A stretch of DNA of 64,000 nt from Lachnospiraceae bacterium. GTDB taxonomy: Bacteria; Bacillota; Clostridia; Lachnospirales; Lachnospiraceae. The translations under genes and the position numbers were made by a program. The stretch lies in assembly GCA_017427775.1 (NCBI GenBank), contig JAFRSD010000041.1, positions 62,001 through 126,000 of the forward strand, written 5' to 3'. Position 1 is the stretch's first letter, and each line of letters starts with the position of its first letter. Below, piece after piece: positions 45,273-53,362 of this stretch. The notes below the pieces were generated by a model, which worked only from the letters and a program-made list of their open reading frames with translations, did no database searches and was not told the origin of the DNA.

Positions 45273-45367
45273 CCGGACTGCGGGAATCCGGACTGCCCGG
45301 GGATTCTCGTGACCGGACTGCCTCGGAGACTATGTGCCGGACTGTTTAATGGGACTGGGCCGGACTG
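45273..45367. repeat. Five-copy CAGTCCGG array upstream of the CE2 promoter
   Basis: CCGGACTG (CAGTCCGG on the esterase strand) occurs exactly at 45273, 45288, 45313, 45337 and 45360, with start-to-start distances 15, 25, 24 and 23. The last and third copies share the 16-mer CCGGACTGCCTCGGAG. No open reading frame is supported here. The array begins 32 bases upstream of the -35 box, so it may be a set of activator sites. Confidence 0.7.
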
Positions 45368-45442
45368 CCTCGGAGGAGGTCGTCTCAGGAACTGAATCCT
45401 TCGTCAACCTCCTCCGGGGAAGTCCGGGTTCTTTTAACGCAA

Positions 45443-45472
45443 CAGAGGATTGCCGAAAACGGCAATCCTCTG
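45443..45472. terminator. Strong hairpin downstream of carB
   Basis: Perfect 13-bp stem CAGAGGATTGCCG/CGGCAATCCTCTG with a four-base loop. No T-run on either side, so it may be an RNA-stabilising or pausing hairpin. The rest of 45473-45617 holds nothing recognised. Confidence 0.6.
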
Positions 45473-45617
45473 AGTAATTCAGGTTATATCAATTTTCAAA
45501 CCGGCGAAGCGGAACTCTGCAGAATTTAGAAGTTGCAGAATCTCATGCGAGTCTACGCGGGAAATCTCGTTCGTATTTCCTACGGGAATAGCCTTAGTGA
45601 AACTTGTTCGACTCTCC

Positions 45618-48600
45618 TTAGTGGATTTCGCTGTGGATCTCCTGCAGGGACTTTACGCTGTGCTCGCTGTGGGTCTTTACGTAGTGGATACCGTCGGCGG
45701 TTGCGAGGGCTGCTGCCATCGTCGTTACGTACGGTACCTTTGCCTTGATGGCTGCCTTACGGAGGTAGCTGTCGTCATGCAGGCTGTTCTTTCCGATCGG
45801 GGAGTTGATGATCAGCTGGATCTGTCCGTTCGTTATCAGGTCGTAGCAGTTCGGACGTCCTTCATACAGCTTGAGAATCTTCTCGGCGGGGATGCCCGCA
45901 GCGGTCAGACGGTCGTAGGTGCCGCCGGTCGCATAAACCTTGAAACCGTCGCCGACAAGGGATTCCGCAACCTTAAGTGCCTCTTCCTTGTCCTTATCCT
46001 TTACGGAGATCAGTACGTTACCGGAAAGCGGAAGCTTGCTCTGGATTGCTTCCTGCGCCTTGTAGAATGCTTCGCCGTAGGACGGGGAAAGTCCGAGTAC
46101 CTCACCGGTGGAACGCATCTCCGGTCCGAGGATCGGGTCAACTTCGGGGAACATATTGAACGGGAACGCGGCTTCCTTTACGCCGTAGTTCGGGATCGTC
46201 ATTTCATGAAGCTCCGGAACCGGGGACTTGCGTCCGGTCAGCTCGGAAGTGATGATATCGGTTGCGATCGGTACCATGCGGATGTTGCAGACCTTCGAAA
46301 CAAGCGGAACGGTACGGCTTGCTCTCGGATTTGCCTCGATCACGAATACCTTGCCGTTCTCGATGGCGTACTGCATGTTCATAAGACCTTTGACATGCAT
46401 CTCTTCTGCGATCTTTCTCGTGTATTCCTTGATCGTCTTCAGATTTTCCTCGGAAATATGTACCGAAGGAAGGATACATGCGGAGTCGCCGGAGTGGATA
46501 CCCGCAAGCTCGATGTGCTCCATTACGGCAGGGACAAATGCGTGTGCGCCGTCGGCGATCGCGTCTGCCTCACACTCGGTTGCGTGATTCAGGAAACGGT
46601 CGATCAGGATCGGACGGTCAGGCGTTACGCCGATTGCCGCCTTCATGTATTCGGTCATCTGCTCGTCATCGTATACGACTTCCATGCCGCGGCCGCCGAG
46701 TACGAAGGAAGGACGAACCATTACCGGATAGCCGATCTTCGCTGCGATGCCGATTGCATCCTCAACGGTAACCGCCATGCCGGACTCGGGCATCGGAATG
46801 TCGAGCTTCTTCATCATCTCACGGAAAAGGTCACGGTCTTCCGCCAGGGCGATAACCTCAGGAGAAGTTCCGAGGATCTTTACGCCGTTTCTCTTCAGGT
46901 CCGCAGCAAGGTTCAGAGGCGTCTGGCCGCCGAACTGTGCGATCACGCCGAGAGGCTTTTCCTTGTTGTAGATGGAAAGAACGTCCTCAAGGGTGAGGGG
47001 TTCGAAGTACAATTTGTCGGATGTATCGTAGTCGGTCGATACGGTCTCGGGATTACAATTAACGATGATCGTCTCGAAGCCGAGCTTCTTAAGAGCCTTG
47101 GCAGCATGTACGCAGCAGTAGTCAAACTCGATACCCTGGCCGATACGGTTCGGGCCGCCGCCGAGGATCATGATCTTGCGGTTATCGGAGACCGGGCTCT
47201 TATCAACCGGGATGTTGTAGCTGGAGAAGTAATATGCGCTGTCCTTTGTACCGCTTACATGTACGCCCTCCCATGCCTCGGTAAGGCCGATGGCAAGACG
47301 GCGGTTACGGATGTCATCCTCGGACACACCGACAAGCTTTGCGATGTAGCGGTCGGAGAAACCGTCCTTCTTCGCTTTCGTAAGAACCTCGTCGGACGGA
47401 ACCGCACCCTTCTTCGAAAGGAGTGCCTCTTCCTCTTCTACCAGTTCCTTCATCTGCTCGATGAACCACTTCTTTACGTGGGTTGCGTTATGTACTTCGT
47501 CTACGGTCGCACCCTTGCGGATGGCTTCATACATCTGGAAATGACGCTCGCTGGAAGGTGTCGCAAGCTTCTGCATCAACTCTTCCTTGCTGAGGTCATG
47601 GAAGTTCTTGACATAGCCGAGACCGTAGCGGCCGGTCTCAAGGCTTCTGATTGCCTTCTGGAAGGCTTCCTTGTAAGTCTTACCGATGCTCATTACTTCG
47701 CCGACGGCACGCATCTGGGTTCCGAGCTTATCTTCAACGCCCTTGAACTTCTCAAATGCCCAGCGTGCGAACTTGATCACGACATAGTCACCGTCCGGAA
47801 CGTACTTGTCGAGAGAACCGTATTTGCCGCACGGGATTTCCTTTAAGGTAAGACCGGTTGCAAGCATTGCGGATACAAGCGCGATCGGGAAACCGGTTGC
47901 CTTCGAAGCAAGTGCCGAGGAACGGGACGTTCTCGGGTTGATCTCGATAACAACGATACGGTCGGTCTTCGGGTCATGCGCGAACTGTACGTTCGTGCCG
48001 CCGATAACCTGTACGCGGTCAACGATCTTATAAGCCTGCTCCTGCAAGCGCTTCTGTACTTCCTTCGAAATCGTCAGCATCGGAGCCGCACAGAAGGAGT
48101 CACCGGTATGAACGCCCATCGGATCGATATTCTCGATGAAACATACGGTGATCATGTTGCCTTCGCAGTCGCGGACAACCTCAAGCTCAAGCTCTTCCCA
48201 GCCGAGTACGGATTCCTCAACGAGAACCTGTCCTACAAGGCTTGCCTGAAGACCTCTTGCGCAGACCGTCTTCAGCTCTTCCTTGTTGTATACGAGTCCG
48301 CCGCCGGCACCGCCCATCGTGTAAGCCGGGCGAAGTACTACGGGGTATCCGAGGCGGTCGGCAATCTCAAGTGCTTCCTCTACGCTGTAGGATACTTCGC
48401 TTCTTGCCATCTCGATGCCGAGTTCGTTCATCGTGTTCTTGAACTCGATACGGTCCTCGCCGCGCTCGATGGCGTCAACCTGAACACCGATGACCTTTAC
48501 GTTGTATTTGTCGAGAACACCGGCCTTGTAGAGCTCGCTGGAAAGGTTCAGACCGGACTGTCCGCCGAGGTTCGGAAGCAGGGCATCCGGACGCTCCTTT

Positions 48601-48836
48601 GCGATGATCTGCTCGAGACGCTCTACGTTCAGCGGCTCGATATAGGTTACATCGGCCGTCTCGGGGTCGGTCATGATCGTTGCGGGGTTCGAGTTCACGA
48701 GAACGATCTCGTAACCGAGCTTTTTCAGGGCTTTGCAGGCCTGCGTTCCGGAATAGTCGAACTCGCATGCCTGACCGATGATGATCGGGCCGGAGCCGAT
48801 GATCAGTACTTTGTGAATGTCTTCTCTCTTAGGCAT
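45618..48836 (-). CDS. carB: Carbamoyl-phosphate synthase large subunit
   Basis: Makes carbamoyl phosphate from bicarbonate, ammonia and two ATP, for pyrimidines and arginine. 1072 residues, full length. Two homologous ATP-grasp halves each open with an LGSGPI/LGGGPNRIGQ-type motif (VLIIGSGPIIIGQACEFDYSG; MILGGGPNRIGQGIEFDYC, both near the start of each half). The C-terminal MGS-like allosteric domain follows (about 935-1072). ATG 48836 has AGGAGG. carA is not in the window, which is unusual because carAB are generally adjacent. Preceded by a leader ORF and terminator hairpin. Confidence 0.98.
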   Translation of the reverse strand: MPKREDIHKVLIIGSGPIIIGQACEFDYSGTQACKALKKLGYEIVLVNSNPATIMTDPETADVTYIEPLNVERLEQIIAKERPDALLPNLGGQSGLNLSSELYKAGVLDKYNVKVIGVQVDAIERGEDRIEFKNTMNELGIEMARSEVSYSVEEALEIADRLGYPVVLRPAYTMGGAGGGLVYNKEELKTVCARGLQASLVGQVLVEESVLGWEELELEVVRDCEGNMITVCFIENIDPMGVHTGDSFCAAPMLTISKEVQKRLQEQAYKIVDRVQVIGGTNVQFAHDPKTDRIVVIEINPRTSRSSALASKATGFPIALVSAMLATGLTLKEIPCGKYGSLDKYVPDGDYVVIKFARWAFEKFKGVEDKLGTQMRAVGEVMSIGKTYKEAFQKAIRSLETGRYGLGYVKNFHDLSKEELMQKLATPSSERHFQMYEAIRKGATVDEVHNATHVKKWFIEQMKELVEEEEALLSKKGAVPSDEVLTKAKKDGFSDRYIAKLVGVSEDDIRNRRLAIGLTEAWEGVHVSGTKDSAYYFSSYNIPVDKSPVSDNRKIMILGGGPNRIGQGIEFDYCCVHAAKALKKLGFETIIVNCNPETVSTDYDTSDKLYFEPLTLEDVLSIYNKEKPLGVIAQFGGQTPLNLAADLKRNGVKILGTSPEVIALAEDRDLFREMMKKLDIPMPESGMAVTVEDAIGIAAKIGYPVMVRPSFVLGGRGMEVVYDDEQMTEYMKAAIGVTPDRPILIDRFLNHATECEADAIADGAHAFVPAVMEHIELAGIHSGDSACILPSVHISEENLKTIKEYTRKIAEEMHVKGLMNMQYAIENGKVFVIEANPRASRTVPLVSKVCNIRMVPIATDIITSELTGRKSPVPELHEMTIPNYGVKEAAFPFNMFPEVDPILGPEMRSTGEVLGLSPSYGEAFYKAQEAIQSKLPLSGNVLISVKDKDKEEALKVAESLVGDGFKVYATGGTYDRLTAAGIPAEKILKLYEGRPNCYDLITNGQIQLIINSPIGKNSLHDDSYLRKAAIKAKVPYVTTMAAALATADGIHYVKTHSEHSVKSLQEIHSEIH

Positions 48837-48884
48837 TTCTTCATCCTCCTGTGTGTGTTTAGTGTGTGTGAATCGGGTCTATTT

Positions 48885-48915
48885 ATAGAAAAAGACGGAA
48901 TAGAAAACTATTCCG
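48885..48915 (-). terminator. Attenuator hairpin in the carB leader
   Basis: Perfect 8-bp stem CGGAATAG/CTATTCCG with loop TTTT, followed on the minus strand by TCTTTTTC. Lies about 50 bases before carB, between its promoter and start codon. The stop codon of the leader ORF is inside the 5' arm. Confidence 0.8.
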
Positions 48916-48988
48916 CCAAATAGAAAACAATATCCTTATGAAGCTTATTCGTGTCCATATGCAATTTTCCGAAAATCATGTAATGCAT
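48908..48988 (-). CDS. Leader peptide ORF upstream of carB
   Basis: 26-codon ORF (MHYMIFGKLHMDTNKLHKDI then VFYLAE) from ATG 48988 with a strong GGAGG eight bases upstream. Its TAG stop (48908-48910) is part of the 5' arm of the attenuator hairpin. The codons just before it (GTT TTC TAT TTG) make a U-rich transcript segment. This matches the UTP-sensitive pyrBI design of E. coli, where a ribosome closely following a paused polymerase prevents terminator formation. There is no run of one amino acid, so amino-acid-type attenuation is less likely. A CodY-like box (AATTTTCCGAAAATC, 48963-48977, 13 of 15 to AATTTTCWGAAAATT) overlaps the ORF and may be chance. Confidence 0.65.
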   Translation of the reverse strand: MHYMIFGKLHMDTNKLHKDIVFYLAE

Positions 48989-49032
48989 GGTTATATCCTC
49001 CGAAATTGCACGGCCATTTTTTGACCTGATTT

Positions 49033-49062
49033 AATATATCACAGGACCATGGGAAAATGCAA
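49033..49062 (-). promoter_or_regulatory. Promoter of the carB leader
   Basis: Minus-strand TTGCAT (49057-49062), 18-base spacer, TATATT (49033-49038). The -35 continues as TTGCATTTTCCC, the same element seen at the GH30 promoter. Confidence 0.7.
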
Positions 49063-49103
49063 GCGAAAAATGATCTGATTTTTTCATTTTTTTCGAAGGC
49101 TTC

Positions 49104-50966
49104 TCAGTTGGTTTTTCTGCGCCTTTCCTCCGCCATTTTCTTCTTATGCTCCTTGTAGGCCTTTCTGCCCTGTCCGACTCCGGTGGGAATCGGATTGTGG
49201 AGTACTTCGATATACTTGCCGTGATGCATCTGCTGACTTACAAGCGGGTCCAGTTCGAAATACCGGTCAATCTCTTCATCGGTGATATCCGGCTGGAACT
49301 TCCGGCGGCGGAGGCCACCGAATCTCCGGCGGTTATACTCTTTCCAAAAGATCAGAAGAAGGATCTCGATCAAAACGGCAATGAACAGCACAAAGAAGAA
49401 GTGTTCCGTCTGCCGCACCGTATCCGTATTATAGATGAAGAACGAACGGACCGGTTTGCCGAGCAAATCCCGTATGATTCCCACCGCCATGAAAGCGAAG
49501 AACAGAATCATATAGGTCCACATCAATAAGGTAAACAGCGAACCGAGAATCCGCTTCCACAGTTTCTGCTTGTTTTCGTATTCGATATGGGGATCATTCT
49601 CTGACGTGCCTGCGGGTTCCGCGTTCGAAACATTATGCGGTCCTTCCGCGGTATGGTTTTTGATCAGGAAATCCATGTGACCCACGCGGTGCACATTTTC
49701 CTCCGCCCGTTTCTCTCCGCTCTCCTGCTCCTTCTGCTCCCGCTCTGTCTGGGTCAGTCCCCTGTCCGGGCTCTTCCAGGTCGCAAGCTTCTTATTCGGA
49801 AGGATTGCTTTTAAAAGGGAACCGAGTGTGATAAACACGTTGATGTACCAATACAGGATCGGGTACCAGATGACACTCCACGTATTCTTGATCAGGTTTC
49901 GGTCATAATGGGACTCTAACCAGACCGCAACGGCGAACTGTAACAGGCACACAAAGGAAAGGAACTGGCTCTTCCACAGATATTCCGTAAAGACATGCTT
50001 CCCGCGGATTTCTGCTACGATCAGAATGGTGGTCAGCACAAGCCAGCACACCGACCACACAAAAGAGGCAACCTGTTCCAGATAGATCGGCGTCATACGC
50101 CTTCTCCGCCAGCTTTTAAAGATATCCCAGTGGCGGAATACCACTTCGAGCCCGCCCTCCGACCAGCGCTTTCTCTGCCGCCAGAGGCCTTTCACGGTTT
50201 CCGGAACAAGCATCCAGCAAAGAGCCCTCGGCTCATACCGGACATCCCAGAAATTCTTTTCCAGTTTCCAGGTTACCGCGATATCTTCCGTCATCATATC
50301 CCGGTCCCAGAAACCGCAGTCCATGAGTGCCCGCTTCCGGTAAGCGACACACACGCCGGATACGGTCATAACCTTGCCGAGTACCCGCTGCGTCCGCTTG
50401 ATCAGGCTGATAATGCTCGCATACTCGCACAGCTGAATCTTTCCGAGTAGCGAACCGCGGTTACGGACACGGGGATTGCCGGTTACCGCTCCCACTCGTT
50501 CGCCGTTATGACGGTTTACGAAATGAGACACCATGTACCGAAGGGCTTTCTTATCAAGATAAGAATCCGCGTCAACGCCGACCAGGATCTCTCCTTTGGA
50601 AGCAATAAGCCCGAGATAAAGCGCATTGGCCTTGCCGCAGTTTTTATCGAGATCGACGACACGGACACGGTCGTATTTCTCGGACAGTTCTTTCATTACC
50701 TCCGATGAATTGTCCGTACTGCCGTCATTGATCAGGATTACCTCATAATCCGGATAATCCAGATTGACCATCTGCTCCACAACCTGCTGAAGAATCGAGC
50801 TTTCGTTGTGGGCCGGCATAAGAATCGAAACAAACGGCAGATTTTCCGGAATGATTCCATCCTTGTTCCGCTCGTTCGACCAGTAAAACACCAGCGCTCC
50901 CAGTACCCACATCATGGCCATGACTGCCGGGTACCAGAAGACAAACTCCTCTACGATTTTCCACAT
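49104..50966 (-). CDS. Membrane glycosyltransferase, GT2 (exopolysaccharide synthase-like)
   Basis: 620 residues. One N-terminal membrane helix (about 8-28), then a cytoplasmic GT-A domain with PAHNES, NDGSTDNS, the DxD-type VGVDADSYLD, the TED general base (MMTEDIAV) and the processive-enzyme motif QRKRW. Two groups of membrane helices follow (about 300-390 and 470-545), separated by a charged cytoplasmic stretch (about 395-460). Resembles PgaC/IcaA-type poly-N-acetylglucosamine or other beta-glycan synthases. No PilZ domain, so any cyclic-di-GMP control would need another partner. The product is not known. Confidence 0.88.
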   Translation of the reverse strand: MWKIVEEFVFWYPAVMAMMWVLGALVFYWSNERNKDGIIPENLPFVSILMPAHNESSILQQVVEQMVNLDYPDYEVILINDGSTDNSSEVMKELSEKYDRVRVVDLDKNCGKANALYLGLIASKGEILVGVDADSYLDKKALRYMVSHFVNRHNGERVGAVTGNPRVRNRGSLLGKIQLCEYASIISLIKRTQRVLGKVMTVSGVCVAYRKRALMDCGFWDRDMMTEDIAVTWKLEKNFWDVRYEPRALCWMLVPETVKGLWRQRKRWSEGGLEVVFRHWDIFKSWRRRRMTPIYLEQVASFVWSVCWLVLTTILIVAEIRGKHVFTEYLWKSQFLSFVCLLQFAVAVWLESHYDRNLIKNTWSVIWYPILYWYINVFITLGSLLKAILPNKKLATWKSPDRGLTQTEREQKEQESGEKRAEENVHRVGHMDFLIKNHTAEGPHNVSNAEPAGTSENDPHIEYENKQKLWKRILGSLFTLLMWTYMILFFAFMAVGIIRDLLGKPVRSFFIYNTDTVRQTEHFFFVLFIAVLIEILLLIFWKEYNRRRFGGLRRRKFQPDITDEEIDRYFELDPLVSQQMHHGKYIEVLHNPIPTGVGQGRKAYKEHKKKMAEERRRKTN

Positions 50967-50994
50967 GATTTTTCAATATTCCTCTTGCTTTTAC

Positions 50995-51010
50995 GTGACC
51001 CATGCGTCAC
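50995..51010. repeat. Inverted repeat in the GT2 5' region
   Basis: GTGAC-N6-GTCAC lies between the GT2 promoter and its start codon, a possible operator or small RNA stem. Confidence 0.4.
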
Positions 51011-51031
51011 ATTACACGCTACAAATGCTAT

Positions 51032-51061
51032 AATATAGGTGATATTATCATCAAATGTCAA
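51032..51061 (-). promoter_or_regulatory. Promoter of the GT2 gene
   Basis: Minus-strand consensus TTGACA (51056-51061), 18-base spacer, TATATT (51032-51037), about 66 bases before the start codon. Confidence 0.75.
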
Positions 51062-51101
51062 GAGATTTATTTCGAGAATCAAAAACTGTTAAAGATATGA
51101 C

Positions 51102-51136
51102 AAAAAAGGCAGACACGGACAAATCGTGCCTGCCTT
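51102..51136 (-). terminator. Terminator of the GH127 gene
   Basis: AAGGCAGGCACG pairs with CGTGTCTGCCTT (one mismatch), followed on the minus strand by TTTTTT. Confidence 0.9.
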
Positions 51137-51154
51137 CCTTTCGTCTGTTTCGTT

Positions 51155-53074
51155 CTATTCTTTCGGGATCCATACCCGCATCTCGTTAAGCCCGCGGTTA
51201 CCCCATGTGTAATAAGGGATCAGCCTGATGACTACCGGCTCCTTTTCGGGCGGGGCAAATGAGTACAGCTCGTCGCTCGTCTCGATACGGCTTCCGGCTA
51301 CCGTCAGCATCGGCATGCCGTCGGGCGCCTCGCCGGGAAGTTCACGGATCGGTGCGGTTCTCGAAACGCGCAGTCCGAGTATGTCGCCGTCATTGTCCGT
51401 TCCTTCCGCGCAGTATACGAGCGGTCCTCTGAGAAACGCGATCTTCGCGGTATCGGCCGCGATGTGACGGTTCGGGTATACCCTCCGCGCGCTCATGTCG
51501 ATGTTTACGATCAGGCTGTCGCCCGCACGGAACACTCCCTGAATGTAGGCGTATCCGTCATCGATGTCCGGCACGAATACCGTACCGTTCCGAAGAATCT
51601 GCACCTTCTTCGCGTAGGCCGGAATCCGGACCGCAAGCTTCACGTCCATCGGTTCGGCTCCGCTCGGGGCAAATGTGTACAGGATATGGCCGCTTCTCGG
51701 ATAGTCACATTCTACGGTAATCTTACCGCCGAATTCCTTCTCCATGTCGATCGTTCCGCCGAGGAACAGATGCTGGTAAAGCGCATCCTCCTCAACACTG
51801 TAAGCGTATTCCGCAACCGAGCCGACCAGTCTCGCCACGTTCGGCGGGCAACACGCGCACGCGAACCAGCCGGGCCGCTCGGGAAGCGCGTGGCGCATCG
51901 AAGCCGCAACGCCGCTCGTTCCGGGAACCGCCTCAAGCGGATTTACATAGAAGAAACGCTTTCCGTCGAGCTGCATGCCGCCGAGTACGCCGTTATAAAG
52001 GGCGCGCTCCATGACGTCCGCATATTCGCCCTTCTTCTCCATGCGTAGCATTTGCCGTAAGAAGAAACAGAGCCCCACCGCCGCACACGTCTCCGCGTAT
52101 GCGGTGTCGTTCGGCAAATGGTAATCGGTCGTGAACGCTTCGCCTTCATACGCGGAACCGATTCCGCCGGTCAGATACATACGCTTCCTTGTAATACTCT
52201 GATACAGATTCCGGCACGCCTGCTTCAGTTCCTCGTCGCCGGTCTCCATCGCGAGATCCGCCATTCCGGTATAGAGATATACGGCGCGCACCGCATGACC
52301 GACTGCGTCCTTCTGCTCTCTTACCGGCAGGTGTGTCTGGTTGTATTCGGGTGCCGCGGGATTCTTCCCCCACAGGAACCATCCGCGCTCGTCGCTTTCC
52401 TTTTGGAAGAACGCGCCGCCGTCGCCGCGTGCGTTGATGAAGTGCGCCGCGAGTTCCTTATACTTCTCCTCGCCGGTCTTACGGTACATCCGAAGAAGCG
52501 CAAGCTCCACTTCCTCATGCCCCGGGAATCCGGGATTTCCTTTTATAATGAAATGATCGTAAATGTGATCCGCGAAACGGCACATCACGTCAAGAAGCTT
52601 CGTCTTGCCGGTCGCATCCGCATACGCTACCGCCGCTTCCATCATGTGTCCGGCGCAGTAAAGCTCATGGCACTCACTGAGGTCGGTCCATCGCCGTCCG
52701 GGCTCCTTTACCGTAAAATAGGTATTGAGATACCCGTCCTCATGCTGCGCGCTTGCGACGATGTCAATGATCTCGTCGCAGTGCTTCTCGAGTTCCGGAT
52801 CGGGTGTCATCGCAAGCGAATACGCCGCGGCTTCGAGCCATTTGGCCACGTCGCTGTCCTGAAATACCATTCCGTAAAACTCGTCTTCGCACCGGCCGTT
52901 CTTAAGCATCTCCGCGGCCGCCTTAAAGTTGTCGATTGCGTGGCTCTTCGCAACGCCCGGGACCTCGTCCTTTAATACCGCCTCCTGATAAGGAAGCACG
53001 ACCGTGCGGATCTTCTCCTCGAGTTCCGAGAAGAACGTATCCTTTAATTGAAATCTGGGAATCATACTTTCCAT
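51155..53074 (-). CDS. GH127 beta-L-arabinofuranosidase
   Basis: 639 residues, cytoplasmic (no signal peptide). Releases beta-L-arabinofuranose from arabino-oligosaccharides. The zinc-thiolate active site of HypBA1 (Glu338, Cys340, Cys417, Cys418) aligns with E328, C330, C408 and C409 here, in AYAETCAAVG and FACACCPPNVARL. An (alpha/alpha)6 barrel covers about 1-430, then two beta-sandwich domains. ATG 53074 has CGGAG. The pattern supports an active enzyme; substrate could also be another DUF1680-type arabinoside. Confidence 0.94.
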   Translation of the reverse strand: MESMIPRFQLKDTFFSELEEKIRTVVLPYQEAVLKDEVPGVAKSHAIDNFKAAAEMLKNGRCEDEFYGMVFQDSDVAKWLEAAAYSLAMTPDPELEKHCDEIIDIVASAQHEDGYLNTYFTVKEPGRRWTDLSECHELYCAGHMMEAAVAYADATGKTKLLDVMCRFADHIYDHFIIKGNPGFPGHEEVELALLRMYRKTGEEKYKELAAHFINARGDGGAFFQKESDERGWFLWGKNPAAPEYNQTHLPVREQKDAVGHAVRAVYLYTGMADLAMETGDEELKQACRNLYQSITRKRMYLTGGIGSAYEGEAFTTDYHLPNDTAYAETCAAVGLCFFLRQMLRMEKKGEYADVMERALYNGVLGGMQLDGKRFFYVNPLEAVPGTSGVAASMRHALPERPGWFACACCPPNVARLVGSVAEYAYSVEEDALYQHLFLGGTIDMEKEFGGKITVECDYPRSGHILYTFAPSGAEPMDVKLAVRIPAYAKKVQILRNGTVFVPDIDDGYAYIQGVFRAGDSLIVNIDMSARRVYPNRHIAADTAKIAFLRGPLVYCAEGTDNDGDILGLRVSRTAPIRELPGEAPDGMPMLTVAGSRIETSDELYSFAPPEKEPVVIRLIPYYTWGNRGLNEMRVWIPKE

Positions 53075-53145
53075 AAAAAACTCCGTCCGGAACGCCGCCG
53101 GACCCTGCCTTTCTCTATCCTCGGGACCGCCGTCCCTTCTTATCT

Positions 53146-53174
53146 ATTTTAGCGGAAAATGTGACCGCCCGCAA
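53146..53174 (-). promoter_or_regulatory. Promoter of the GH127 gene, containing CATTTTCCG in the spacer
   Basis: Minus-strand TTGCGG (53169-53174), 17-base spacer, TAAAAT (53146-53151). CATTTTCCG (minus, 53153-53161) lies directly before the -10. An oppositely oriented copy is at 53219-53227 in the same intergenic region. Confidence 0.65.
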
Positions 53175-53362
53175 GGGTGTATCTTTTCGTTTCGGCCGGA
53201 TTTTTATCAAATTTCATCCATTTTCCGGGATTCATTTTCTTTTCGGAAACGTTAATCAAACTTTAATCTTCGCTCAAATCTCTTTTAAAGATGGTCGGCT
53301 ATACTGAAGCCCGTAAACGAAAACAAGTTGCAAAAAAGCAAATGTTTAAGGAGGTTGTGACA

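Noticed and set aside
45241-45420. CCGGACTG repeats as a CRISPR or coding repeat
   Set aside because: Units are 8 bases with 15-25-base spacing, no conserved long repeat, no cas genes and no supported reading frame.
45597-47846. 749-residue frame antisense to carB
   Set aside because: Shadow frame; carB is complete and conserved on the other strand.
49104-50966. Cellulose synthase BcsA
   Set aside because: The processive GT2 motifs are present, but there is no PilZ domain and no bcs neighbours, so only a general exopolysaccharide synthase call is made.
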